Below, piece by piece: positions 9,701 through 16,632 of a DNA stretch of 64,000 nucleotides. Location: assembly GCA_030434245.1 (NCBI GenBank), contig JAUISX010000004.1, forward strand, positions 1 to 64,000. Direction: 5' to 3'. Numbering within the stretch: position 1 is the first letter of the stretch; the number at the start of each line of letters is the position of its first letter. The notes below the pieces were generated by a model. The model saw nothing but the letters and a program-made list of their open reading frames with translations, searched no databases and was not told the DNA's origin. The translations under genes and the position numbers were made by a program. The stretch comes from Porphyromonadaceae bacterium W3.11. Its GTDB lineage: Bacteria; Bacteroidota; Bacteroidia; Bacteroidales; Porphyromonadaceae.

Positions 9701-12235
9701 ATCAAGGGGGCAGATGGGCGTGACGGCATCGCTGGTAAGGCAGGAAAAGACGGCCGAACCCCTTACCTGCACATCGCTTATGCTAATAGTTCGGATGGTC
9801 GTCAAGGGTTTAGCGTGAGCGATAGCCAAGGCAAGACCTATATCGGCACTTACACCGACTTTGTGAAGGCGGATAGCACAGATCCAAGCAAGTACAAATG
9901 GAGCTTGATCAAGGGGGACAAGGGTGATAAGGGCGACTCTGGTCCTCGTGGGCTGCAAGGAGTCCAAGGTCCTCAGGGAGTGCAGGGCATACCAGGTGCT
10001 AAAGGAGCGGACGGTAAAACCTCTTACACTCATATCGCCTACGCTGACAATGCGAGCGGTGGAGGCTTTAGCCAAGATCCAGCTGGAAAGGCATATATCG
10101 GTATGTACGTGGACTTTGTGCAAGAGGATAGCAGCGACCACAAGAAGTATAAGTGGTCACTGATTAAGGGTGCAGATGGGCGCAACGGTACCCCAGGCAA
10201 GGCGGGTGCAGATGGTCGCACCCCTTACCTGCATATCGCCTACGCCACATCAGCAGACGGAAAGAAGGGTTTTAGTACAACTGTGTCAGCAGGCAAGACC
10301 TATATCGGCACTTACACCGACTTTGTGAAGGCGGACAGCACTACTCCATCAGATTACAAGTGGACGCTCATTAAGGGTGAAAAAGGGGACCGAGGTCCGA
10401 CTGGTCCGAAAGGCGACGGTCTAGACGTCAAGGACACTAGAAATGATAACCAACTGCCAAACTGGTATCGTGAGAATTACCGACTCACAACCGTCAAGGA
10501 GTTTAAGTTTCAAGGTGTTATTGAAATTCCGAAGGTCTGGAGGGATGGCTCGTATTGCACGCTTGAGACGACAGTCAATTGGGGTGATAAAAGTGGCGGT
10601 CGAGTGACGCAGAAAGCGACTCTTAACAGCGGTCAGGAGTTGTATCGTGTCGGTGGTGCTGATGATAGTGCGTGGGGCGAATGGAGCAATCTCAAAGCGG
10701 AGGTACAAGAGATGAACGCTGGACTTTCCAATGCCAACACCCTCATCTCATCGATCGAGACCATCACTAAGCAACTGAAGGAGGGCAAACTTGACGCCAG
10801 CAAGTTCGATGACATCCGCTACCTCACCGACGCCCTCCAGCACGGCGAGACCACCATAGCTGGCGGTCTTCTGCTCACGAAATCCATCCTCATGAGTAAC
10901 GTGAGTGGCGGGATCACAACCGCCATCTCAGGCTACAACGAGGGGGGCGGTGTCGCTTTCGAAGCAGGGATCAAGAACTATAAGCAAGAGAACCACACCT
11001 CCCGAGTGGTAATCAACCACGACGGAACAGCTCGATTCGGCGACATGTATGTCAATACCGAAGATGAGGATGTCGTGAAATTTATAGATCAGTCGTCTGG
11101 AAAAAATCACGAGTATCTGAAGTTTGGCGGGACGGCTCCTTCTGAGAGCTACATGAACGATCAGAGCACAGAGATTAAAGAGTTCCCAATGCCGTCCGCA
11201 CGAGCTAAAAATCGTAGCGGTTCATTCATAATTGGTCGTGAATATGAGAGTATCGAAAGTAACAGAGAGATAAGGCATGAGTTTGAATTGACAGCTACAG
11301 CAGAGGCAGTCGCAATTCGGGAAGATTTTAACGGAGGGCCATCGGTCATGTCAGCTACACAATCCGATTATGGTCCTGGAAGCAACAAGGGTGACAAAGT
11401 AATCACATATCTGCCAGCTTGGGCGAATAGCACGGCTCATGTGGAGGTCAAAGTGTACAATAAATCTGGAGTCGTCGTATGGAGCGACACAAGCACGAAA
11501 GTCACCGCAAGTGCACACGCTAGTGGAGGCTCCGTATCATTAAAGGATATCCTACCCCTTGAGGATATCCAAGATGTGCAGACCCAGACGAAGAAAGTAT
11601 ATATGCGCATTCCAGCAAATGTAATGGTAAAAGGGTACAAATGGAGGGTTTACTTAGTCATCAGTGGCTCGGCAACTCACGGCGGAAGCTCATACGAAGC
11701 ACACACTAAGAACGGGAAGGAGTTTGTCCCCTACGACAAAAGCAAGCCATTCGTAGCTATTGCTAAGGATAAGGTCGCCTTCTTTTTTGGTAGGCAAAGG
11801 CAAATCCTCCTTAATTATGCCTCCGATTGGCTCATGAAAATCATCGGCAACGTCCTCGTCCAGGGAACCATCAAGGCAGACATCCTCGAAGCAGGAGAGT
11901 GGAGAGGCAGCGGAGCCGTCCTCGCTGGTGCAACGTTTGACAAGAATGGAAGGGAGTTAAAAAGCTTCGGGAAGTATAAAAACAGGAAGGGGCAGAGTTC
12001 TGCTTATACAGTCTATTCTTACAATAGTAAGCTCTATACTGTCTACCACTCCATCCCCCACAGCCGATACGTGCCGATAGTGCAGGTGTCAGGAGAAACA
12101 GGAGGCAATGGCGGATGGTCACTAACACCACGAGTCTATAGTGTCTCGGCGTATAGCTTTACCGTTGGGATTATCACCAATGGAGACAACAAAACACGAA
12201 ATGGGCTATCCTACGTAGCTTACCAGGCTGACTAA
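6737..12235 (+). CDS. Tail hub/fibre protein with collagen-like linkers and repeated modules
   Basis: The 1832-residue protein appears to be modular. Residues 1 to about 480 look like a tail hub (tail-associated) region. About 490-520 is a charged helix (KLEADKVIAERERRAQQRSQ). Residues 755-1230 alternate Gly-X-Y collagen-like linkers (GPRGLQGVQGPQGVQGIPG) with six related modules of about 50 residues that begin HIAYA and end YKWSLIKG or YKWTLIKG. About 1230-1330 resembles a pyocin-knob type domain. The last 500 residues are beta-rich and probably include the receptor-binding tip. Collagen-like triple helices are common in phage fibres. Two 315-bp stretches are nearly identical at DNA level, so module number can probably change by recombination. 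The stop codon forms part of a terminator stem. Confidence 0.8.
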   Translation: MITIYNAQGTKIIDVANLEGSYCDRSIMGGSTLQLVVKSDKPIDIPLNSYVEYEARRYTLLYPASIKKQHSKEFDYTLLFHGEEELLSSCLIKDISGGIPYRVKFAITAKPIDFVRCIVDSLNEHYGGGWSVGNVIEATEQTLAFSHEYCLGAISRVAEVFNTEFSVDNKTVSLGKVSIMEDNPLPMSYGNGKGFRPGTGRHNDGKKSAIGKLYVEGGTRNIDYSTYGAQTLLLPKSATLQYNGRTYHTDAHGMYITCDQAIGTAEDSYDGSAVYPMREGTVSEVIEEADGYDFTDTSIPESLNFNDYRIKGEKAVVVFQTGALTGREFALVQTKGKLSGYIHSERKFKLVSEEQDGFMMPGGNFVPKEGDKYAIFNITLPAEYLSNASQRLFEEAVRYFDTVINPPYIFSGEVDPIWAKKEWLRIGGYMQPGGHLLFSDPQYHPEGSVIRVTGVRTLLDKPYAPQLTLSNAPAALSVSNALSKLEADKVIAERERRAQQRSQRQDYQQALEFIGMVEKAIEGLEGFTARIKPSVVETMAILIGSQATQFGFVQAINSLEAAPFSVNYDPSTKRVIISKGIIRHQTIGITDMTANRPATDYRYWSIPEYISPALTDDFASYYIYAKVDRDGEIGNYLLSEKPIEMESNPQSYHLLIGTLSSIVDGDRAYNKLYGYSLFTPGQMVLNTISSTNGAMTINLETGEIFSDSISFRRPDSGTKTNIIDYIDELDEHQAIIKDGTWWRWDGEKYVDTGEVAKGDSGPRGLQGVQGPQGVQGIPGAKGADGKTSYTHIAYADNASGGGFSQDPAGKAYIGMYVDFVQEDSSDHKKYKWSLIKGADGRNGTPGKAGADGRTPYLHIAYANSSDGRQGFSVSDSQGKSYIGQYTDYNQADSTDPTQYKWTLIKGRDGRDGKDGKDGLQGLQGKDGKDGLPGRDGKDGKTQYTHIAYANNASGGGFSQSPTGKAYIGMYVDFVATDSSDPKKYKWSLIKGADGRDGIAGKAGKDGRTPYLHIAYANSSDGRQGFSVSDSQGKTYIGTYTDFVKADSTDPSKYKWSLIKGDKGDKGDSGPRGLQGVQGPQGVQGIPGAKGADGKTSYTHIAYADNASGGGFSQDPAGKAYIGMYVDFVQEDSSDHKKYKWSLIKGADGRNGTPGKAGADGRTPYLHIAYATSADGKKGFSTTVSAGKTYIGTYTDFVKADSTTPSDYKWTLIKGEKGDRGPTGPKGDGLDVKDTRNDNQLPNWYRENYRLTTVKEFKFQGVIEIPKVWRDGSYCTLETTVNWGDKSGGRVTQKATLNSGQELYRVGGADDSAWGEWSNLKAEVQEMNAGLSNANTLISSIETITKQLKEGKLDASKFDDIRYLTDALQHGETTIAGGLLLTKSILMSNVSGGITTAISGYNEGGGVAFEAGIKNYKQENHTSRVVINHDGTARFGDMYVNTEDEDVVKFIDQSSGKNHEYLKFGGTAPSESYMNDQSTEIKEFPMPSARAKNRSGSFIIGREYESIESNREIRHEFELTATAEAVAIREDFNGGPSVMSATQSDYGPGSNKGDKVITYLPAWANSTAHVEVKVYNKSGVVVWSDTSTKVTASAHASGGSVSLKDILPLEDIQDVQTQTKKVYMRIPANVMVKGYKWRVYLVISGSATHGGSSYEAHTKNGKEFVPYDKSKPFVAIAKDKVAFFFGRQRQILLNYASDWLMKIIGNVLVQGTIKADILEAGEWRGSGAVLAGATFDKNGRELKSFGKYKNRKGQSSAYTVYSYNSKLYTVYHSIPHSRYVPIVQVSGETGGNGGWSLTPRVYSVSAYSFTVGIITNGDNKTRNGLSYVAYQAD
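9004..9318 (+). repeat. Direct repeat copy 1 inside the tail fibre gene (315 bp)
   Basis: This stretch matches 9928-10242 at a constant offset of 924 bp, with two mismatches seen by eye (C/T near 9056 and T/G near 9187). It encodes a collagen-like linker, one complete HIAYADNASGG module and the next linker. Such identity, including synonymous positions, points to a recent duplication or ongoing gene conversion. Confidence 0.9.
9928..10242 (+). repeat. Direct repeat copy 2 inside the tail fibre gene (315 bp)
   Basis: Second copy of the 9004-9318 segment. The offset of 924 bp is a multiple of three (308 codons), so recombination between copies would remove or add whole modules and keep the frame. 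Confidence 0.9.
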
Positions 12236-12282
12236 AAGAGAGGGAGGAGCGACCAATTATAGTCGCTCCTCCCTCTCTTTTA
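12233..12282 (+). terminator. Perfect 21-bp hairpin between converging genes
   Basis: Arms 12233-12253 and 12262-12282 are exact reverse complements, with an 8-base loop CAATTATA. The outer ends are A-rich on the left and T-rich on the right, so the structure can act as an intrinsic terminator for both the phage tail operon (ending 12235) and the reverse-strand lipoprotein gene (ending 12299). The TAA stop of the tail fibre gene is the first three bases of the stem. Confidence 0.9.
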
Positions 12283-12298
12283 ACTGTGTGGAGAATCT

Positions 12299-12871
12299 TT
12301 ATTGCTTCCCCGCAGCTTTTAGTGCTTCCCACTCCGCTTTGGTGATGGGAGTCGCTGTAAATGCTTTTTCGAACAGCTCATAAACCTTTTTATAGTCCCC
12401 TGACTTGTATGCTTTGCGAATCCCCTCGCTCGCCTCTTTCATGACAGCATTGGGGATGTAAGCCCCGACGTCACCCTCCGCAATGGGGATAAGGATACGC
12501 ACATCACGCCAATCTAAAAATGCCTCGTTTAATGTTCCGTCTTCGGTTATTATCATCTCCCCCCACATCTTTATCCTGGCGTTAGCGATATCTCTTTGTT
12601 CATCGCCGACTCCAATGCCTGTTTCACGCCCCATATCTGGAGCGTACATGTGAAATGCCAAAGCCTTTTCTACTACCTCCCGAGGCGATAACCTCGTATA
12701 CTTGTCACCCTCTACTTTTGGTATTGTGTTGTCCTCAATTACCCTCATACCCTCATTTTTAATGTTAACATAAACGAAAGCACCATCCTTGAGCACCTTC
12801 GGCTTTTTGTCTCCGTTACACGCTGTAAGCAGTGCCACCACTGCCAGCATCATCACTAATACCTTTTTCAT
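12299..12871 (-). CDS. Prophage-end lipoprotein of unknown function
   Basis: The 190-residue product starts with MKKVLVMMLAVVALLTAC (lipobox LLTAC, acylated Cys 18), so it should be a lipoprotein. The mature part is soluble and mixed alpha/beta with a helical C-terminus (about 140-190, EASEGIRKAYKSGDYKKVYE). I do not recognise the family. It is read against the tail operon, lies between that operon's terminator and the putative phage end, and has its own weak promoter. This is the usual place for a 'moron', a gene a prophage expresses in the lysogen; an effect on host surface or superinfection is possible but unproven. Confidence 0.8.
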   Translation of the reverse strand: MKKVLVMMLAVVALLTACNGDKKPKVLKDGAFVYVNIKNEGMRVIEDNTIPKVEGDKYTRLSPREVVEKALAFHMYAPDMGRETGIGVGDEQRDIANARIKMWGEMIITEDGTLNEAFLDWRDVRILIPIAEGDVGAYIPNAVMKEASEGIRKAYKSGDYKKVYELFEKAFTATPITKAEWEALKAAGKQ

Positions 12872-12906
12872 ATTATTTTAGTTTTTATAATTAATTGATT
12901 CTTTTA

Positions 12907-12914
12907 CAAATATA
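12907..12914 (-). promoter_or_regulatory. Possible -7 element for the prophage lipoprotein gene
   Basis: On the reverse strand the bases read TATATTTG, a match to the Bacteroidota TAnnTTTG element, 36 bases before the ATG at 12871. I see no clear -33 TTTG at the right spacing. The site touches the 22-bp repeat array that starts at 12919, so a protein bound to the array could control it. Confidence 0.4.
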
Positions 12915-12918
12915 CACT

Positions 12919-13028
12919 AATCCGCGTATATAGTTCGCTAAATCCGTTAATATCGTCCAGTGAATTCGTTAGTACTTGTGGATAAATCCGTTAGTACTAA
13001 CGAATAACTCCGTTTATACTTCTTAGTT
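12919..13028 (+). repeat. Five tandem 22-bp repeats, candidate transposase-binding sites at the prophage right end
   Basis: Units start at 12919, 12941, 12963, 12985 and 13007, exactly 22 bp apart and contiguous. The conserved core is AATCCGTTAGTAC; columns 1, 3, 5, 6, 11, 12 and 21 are identical in all five units. Two helical turns per unit places every site on the same DNA face. MuA and TnsB recognise 22-bp sites clustered at element ends. The array lies just beyond the last prophage gene, where the right end of a Mu-like phage would be. Alternatives are replication iterons (no rep gene is near) or an operator for the lipoprotein promoter. Confidence 0.7.
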
Positions 13029-13096
13029 CGTTCTCCACTCGACCACCACCAGAGAGCGAATAATATTATAAATGTACGTGTGCGTCACAATCAAAT

Positions 13097-13180
13097 GAGC
13101 CGTTTCGTTTTTCCTACCACCCATCCAATCAATAAAGAAAAAAGCCATTTCGTTTTGTCTTCGAGAGCCGTTTCGTTTCG
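13097..13180 (+). repeat. Three copies of a 15-bp motif RAGCCRTTTCGTTTT
   Basis: Copies begin at 13097, 13142 and 13165 (spacing 45 and 23 bp). The third copy differs in its last bases. They lie between the 22-bp array and the dispersed palindromic repeat. They share CCGTT with the 22-bp units but are otherwise different. They could be a second set of sites for the phage end or host sequence; I cannot decide which. Confidence 0.5.
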
Positions 13181-13191
13181 ACGGTTATATT

Positions 13192-13277
13192 ATATAAAAG
13201 AGAAATGCTTCTCATAGGAAAAAATTATTTTTCATATGAGAAGGAGAACTGTTTCCTATGAGATGAATTTCATCTCA
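13192..13277 (+). repeat. Dispersed palindromic repeat, copy A
   Basis: This 86-bp segment aligns without gaps to 60128-60213 with about 79% identity by eye. Its centre is an inverted repeat of the form TTCTCATAgGAAAAA / TTTTTCATATGAGAA, followed by GTTTCCTATGAG. Both copies are in non-coding DNA upstream of forward-strand genes. A host-wide repeat here suggests that chromosomal sequence has begun by 13192. The 12872-13510 gap contains no supported gene. Confidence 0.65.
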
Positions 13278-13440
13278 ACATTGGAGCCTTTTTCCAACAG
13301 CATAGCTTCCATATCGTCAGTACTCTATTAGAAGCTTAATAATACCCGCTTGGTAGTTTGAAAACATCTGCTCTCTATCAAACATTCCGACAATAAATCC
13401 AGGTCATTATTTAATTATTCATAAAAAAAGGCCTCTTATT

Positions 13441-13472
13441 TTTTGGAAATTTTATAGAGATTAGTATCTTTG
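13441..13472 (+). promoter_or_regulatory. Bacteroidota-type promoter for the secreted protein gene
   Basis: TTTTG at 13441-13445 and TATCTTTG at 13465-13472 are separated by 19 bases, fitting the -33 TTTG / -7 TAnnTTTG consensus. Transcription should start near 13479, about 30 bases before the ATG at 13511. Confidence 0.7.
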
Positions 13473-13510
13473 GCAAACAAATATCGGTAGTTTACATTAC
13501 AAAATACTAA

Positions 13511-14221
13511 ATGAAAAAGAACACAATAAAAATTATTGCTACGATCGTCCTCATTTTCGTATCCAAAACAGCTTATAGCCAAGCTTTCTCAAAGGATGAT
13601 CCAGTTGGCACTGTGATAGAATACCAAAGAGGAGATAAGGCGGATAACATTGAACGCATGACCTTGGTACAGAAGGAAAGCACAGCTCACGGGGATGAAC
13701 TCACCATACAATTTGGCGAAGGTGACGTCCAAATGAAATGCCTTCGCACTGATGATGAGATAATATGGGATCCTAAAAACCTAGCTCTCATGATCAAAAA
13801 AGCCATTGACGATGAAGACATAAAGTTGAGAGTAAGAGCAAAAGGTGATGGCTTCGTGATTCCATTACAGCCTAAGCTGAATGATAAATACAGAGACCTC
13901 AAATTCAAACTCACATTTAGCATCTACGGACTAAAGCCTAAAGTCAATATCATGGTATTAGACCGTGAGGTCATACGACGAGAAGTGGTAGAGACTCCGA
14001 TGGGCTCATTTGACACTTATTTGCTCCGTAGCAAATGGCGACTCAATATCAAATTTCTGCTCATCATTAATGAGACAGAGGACTTCGAGATGTACCAGTG
14101 GATTGCTCCTGGTCTTGGAGTCATCAAAGAAATTACAACAGATGAAGACGACTTTGAAAACGCCACCCCTGAAATACTTATCAATAAATATATGTCCAAG
14201 GAAAAGGTAACTTCCAATTGA
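13511..14221 (+). CDS. Secreted protein, DUF3108/TapB-like
   Basis: The 236-residue protein has a signal peptide (MKKNTIKIIATIVLIFVSKTAYSQ, cleavage after about residue 22), so it should be exported to the periplasm or outer membrane. The mature part is beta-rich and ends in a charged tail. The pattern of a repeated strand with REVVETPMGSFDTYLLRSKW followed by YQWIAPGLGVIKE resembles DUF3108/TapB-like proteins of Bacteroidota, where the W-APGLG-I motif recurs. The link is tentative and no function is known to me. It has its own promoter and is followed by a strong inverted repeat, so it is probably monocistronic. Confidence 0.75.
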   Translation: MKKNTIKIIATIVLIFVSKTAYSQAFSKDDPVGTVIEYQRGDKADNIERMTLVQKESTAHGDELTIQFGEGDVQMKCLRTDDEIIWDPKNLALMIKKAIDDEDIKLRVRAKGDGFVIPLQPKLNDKYRDLKFKLTFSIYGLKPKVNIMVLDREVIRREVVETPMGSFDTYLLRSKWRLNIKFLLIINETEDFEMYQWIAPGLGVIKEITTDEDDFENATPEILINKYMSKEKVTSN

Positions 14222-14276
14222 CGGACTCTCAGGTCTTTATTAAATAATACAATCAGACCAGCACGATTATAACTTA

Positions 14277-14315
14277 AGTATATGCATATGGAGGCAACTT
14301 CCATATGCATATACT
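14277..14315 (+). terminator. Perfect 16-bp inverted repeat after the secreted protein gene
   Basis: Arms 14277-14292 (AGTATATGCATATGGA) and 14300-14315 are exact reverse complements around a 7-base loop. Each arm itself contains the palindrome ATATGCATAT. It lies 56 bases after the stop at 14221. No T-run follows (ACCCCACCCCC instead), so it is a stem-forming site that may stabilise or end the transcript. The rest of the 14222-14613 gap holds only the promoter element at 14547. Confidence 0.6.
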
Positions 14316-14546
14316 ACCCCACCCCCTTAGGACGATCTCCTCCAACCGGTGATGACGAAGTTTTTAGGCACTGAGTATTTCAATAAAATCAATCAAAGAT
14401 AATCCACTATACTGCTAGCTATATCATTAATACATTGCATCCTTTGATCCTCCTTGAATCACAGCAAGTAATCATGAAAAGCATATACTACATGGGCTTT
14501 AACAAATCTACATATAGTAATAGGACTCATTTCAGCAAAATAATAC

Positions 14547-14554
14547 TATCTTTG
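14547..14554 (+). promoter_or_regulatory. Possible -7 element before the ABC exporter gene
   Basis: TATCTTTG matches TAnnTTTG and lies 60 bases before the GTG start at 14614. No clear -33 TTTG is seen at the expected distance. Confidence 0.5.
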
Positions 14555-14613
14555 ACGTCGTTAAAAGCGTCTCTATTCAGGACGCAAAAATTTGAAAATG
14601 TGACAATACAAGA

Positions 14614-16236
14614 GTGTTCAAATTTCTACACCAAATATCAAAGGGGATACGATCATCTCTTATAGCTCTTATTGCGGTAGGATTAGCAGATGTCTTGCTA
14701 ACTCTAGCCTTTGTGTGGTCCACGAAAGCATTAGTAGATGTTGCGACTGGTGACAGAGAGGGGTCCTTTATCCTATATGTAGGTCTGTTGATAGGGCAGG
14801 TCATTTTACAAATAGCCGTGAGGGCAATAGAGGTTAGAGTCACCCAAATCACAGAGGTCAAGCTCTCTAATCAGATACGATACAAACTTTTTAATCACCT
14901 CCTCCAAATAGAATGGGAACCACTTAGTAAACTAAGAAGAGGAGATATGGTGACTCGATTAATACGTGACACTGATGATGTAGTAAAACTACTCACAAAT
15001 GTCCTCCCAGCTTCTCTGAACGCCACAATACAACTTACTGGGGCCTTCGTATATCTCTACATCCTTGACTGGGAGCTGGCACTCATTCTTACGATGATAA
15101 CTCCAATACTCCTTGGATTTAGTAGAGCTTACTACGTACCAATGAAGAAGTACACTCGCCAAGTAAAAGAGTCTGAGAGCACCATTACTTCTCAAGTGGA
15201 GGAAAGCCTTGTAAACCAATTAGTCATACGCACCTTCGAGAGGCAAGAAGCAGAATTAGAGCGACTTACGACATTACAGGATGATCTACACAAAAAGGTA
15301 GACCTCAGGAGCAAGGTATCACTGTACGCTCGTGCCATTACTGGACTCACCTTTCAAGGGGGCTACGTCATCGCATTCATTAGAGGTGCATACGCTATTT
15401 CGATAGGGGCAATTACTTTCGGTACCCTTACAGCCTTCATGCAATTGGTTGGCCGTATTCATCGACCTTTACGCGAACTCACACGATTGGTGCCACAGTC
15501 TATCATCGCAAAAGCGGCCACTGAACGACTAAATGAGGTTTTTGGGATGCCAACAGAAAACTGTGCAGAGAAGATCGTGCTAGACGAGCCCTTCACCTTA
15601 GAGATAAATGAACTCACTTACATTTATCCTGGTGACAGAAAAGTAATCATAACAGACCTTTCCTTCAGCGTTGCTCCAGGCGAGACAGTGGCCTTAATGG
15701 GCGAAACCGGAGCTGGTAAAACAACGCTATTGAGACTGATCCTAGCACTGGTCAAACCGCAAAAAGGAAGCATAAGTCTGACCCAAGGGTCTCTGCAATA
15801 CCCTGTCTCTGCATGTACGAGAGGTAACTTTGTGTATGTACCACAGGAGAACTTGCTCTTTAGTGGATCGATTCGTGATAATCTGCTGGTCGGCAACCCC
15901 GACGCAGATGAGTCTATGCTCATCAATGCGTTGAAGACAGCGTCCGCATCCTTTGTACTCAAATTTCCTCAAGGAATGGATACCGTGATCGGCGAGGGCG
16001 GAATGGGGTTATCAAAAGGGGAAGCTCAACGCATAACCATAGCCCGATCTCTATTACGACCAGGTAATATACTACTCCTAGATGAAGCAACCTCAGCACT
16101 AGATGAAGAGACAGAAAAAAAGTTTCTTAGTAACCTAAAGAAAGAATTAAATGGACGATCAGTTATATTTATAACTCATCATTCAGAAGTCGCTTCGCAA
16201 TGTGACAAGGTTTTTCTTTTGAAGAAAAAAGATTAG
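14614..16236 (+). CDS. ABC exporter, fused permease and ATPase
   Basis: The 540-residue half transporter has an N-terminal type IV exporter membrane domain (six likely helices, residues about 15-300) and a C-terminal ATPase. Walker A is GETGAGKTT (363-371), the signature is LSKGE (466-470) instead of LSGGQ, Walker B is ILLLDE (D490, E491), and the H-loop is ITHH (His 522). It would act as a dimer in the inner membrane to export a lipid, peptide or drug; the substrate cannot be told. The GTG at 14614 is the best start, since the upstream in-frame ATG at 14599 is followed at once by TGA. It is slightly shorter than MsbA-type exporters (about 580). Confidence 0.85.
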   Translation: MFKFLHQISKGIRSSLIALIAVGLADVLLTLAFVWSTKALVDVATGDREGSFILYVGLLIGQVILQIAVRAIEVRVTQITEVKLSNQIRYKLFNHLLQIEWEPLSKLRRGDMVTRLIRDTDDVVKLLTNVLPASLNATIQLTGAFVYLYILDWELALILTMITPILLGFSRAYYVPMKKYTRQVKESESTITSQVEESLVNQLVIRTFERQEAELERLTTLQDDLHKKVDLRSKVSLYARAITGLTFQGGYVIAFIRGAYAISIGAITFGTLTAFMQLVGRIHRPLRELTRLVPQSIIAKAATERLNEVFGMPTENCAEKIVLDEPFTLEINELTYIYPGDRKVIITDLSFSVAPGETVALMGETGAGKTTLLRLILALVKPQKGSISLTQGSLQYPVSACTRGNFVYVPQENLLFSGSIRDNLLVGNPDADESMLINALKTASASFVLKFPQGMDTVIGEGGMGLSKGEAQRITIARSLLRPGNILLLDEATSALDEETEKKFLSNLKKELNGRSVIFITHHSEVASQCDKVFLLKKKD

Positions 16237-16411
16237 GACTCTCCCGACTAAACATATTCACAATTCGGGAGTGCTACATTTAGCCTCATTCTCGCGAATC
16301 ACTAACTTTACGACTCTTACCTGAGCATTTGCAAGGTGAATAAAACACAAGATTCTAGGTCTGAGGGTATGAGAGGATACTTAGGTAGGTAACCAAACCT
16401 GAATGAGAAAA

Positions 16412-16433
16412 TGCAGTAGATGAACCTACTGCA
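16412..16433 (+). terminator. Probable terminator of the ABC exporter gene
   Basis: TGCAGTAG and CTACTGCA form an 8-bp stem with a 6-base loop, and a T-run (TTTTTT) follows about 15 bases later near 16448. A weaker stem CTCCCGA/TCGGGAG lies at 16241-16271. Nothing coding was seen in 16237-16632. Confidence 0.45.
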
Positions 16434-16477
16434 ATGCCTTCGATTAATTTTTTCTAAGACATAAACATATTAAAAGA

Positions 16478-16535
16478 AGCCGTTACAGAGTTGAGACTAT
16501 GGTGCGACACCAAGGTCATTTACTCTATAACGGCT
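16478..16535 (-). terminator. Long imperfect hairpin downstream of the oxidoreductase operon
   Basis: AGCCGTTACAGAGT (16478-16491) pairs with ACTCTATAACGGCT (16522-16535) with one mismatch. An inner stem GGTG/CACC with GAC/GTC flanks lies between them. Read on the reverse strand, the stem is followed by TTCTTTTAA, so it can end the reverse operon whose last gene stops at 16633. The inner second hairpin is more elaborate than a plain terminator needs. Confidence 0.55.
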
Positions 16536-16632
16536 ATAATTATATAAGGACTGTCAAAAGGGACAGACCCCTTAAGCATATTTTCATTTTAGAAAAAGCC
16601 TCAGCTTCTTCTCCGCATTCAAACAAGAGTCA

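Noticed and set aside
9500-10141. Reverse-strand open frame (213 codons) over the tail fibre repeats
   Set aside because: Exists only because the repeated collagen-like coding sequence has no stops on the other strand; its repeats mirror those of the fibre gene.
6737-12235. Diversity-generating retroelement target, as in some Bacteroides Mu-like phages
   Set aside because: No reverse transcriptase gene and no template/variable repeat pair with adenine-specific changes were seen; the repeats present are whole-module duplications.
12919-13028. CRISPR array
   Set aside because: The units are contiguous, 22 bp, diverged and without spacers; no cas genes are near.
14435-14665. 76-codon open frame before the ABC exporter
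   Set aside because: Overlaps the exporter start, has no recognisable features, and the promoter element of the exporter lies within it.
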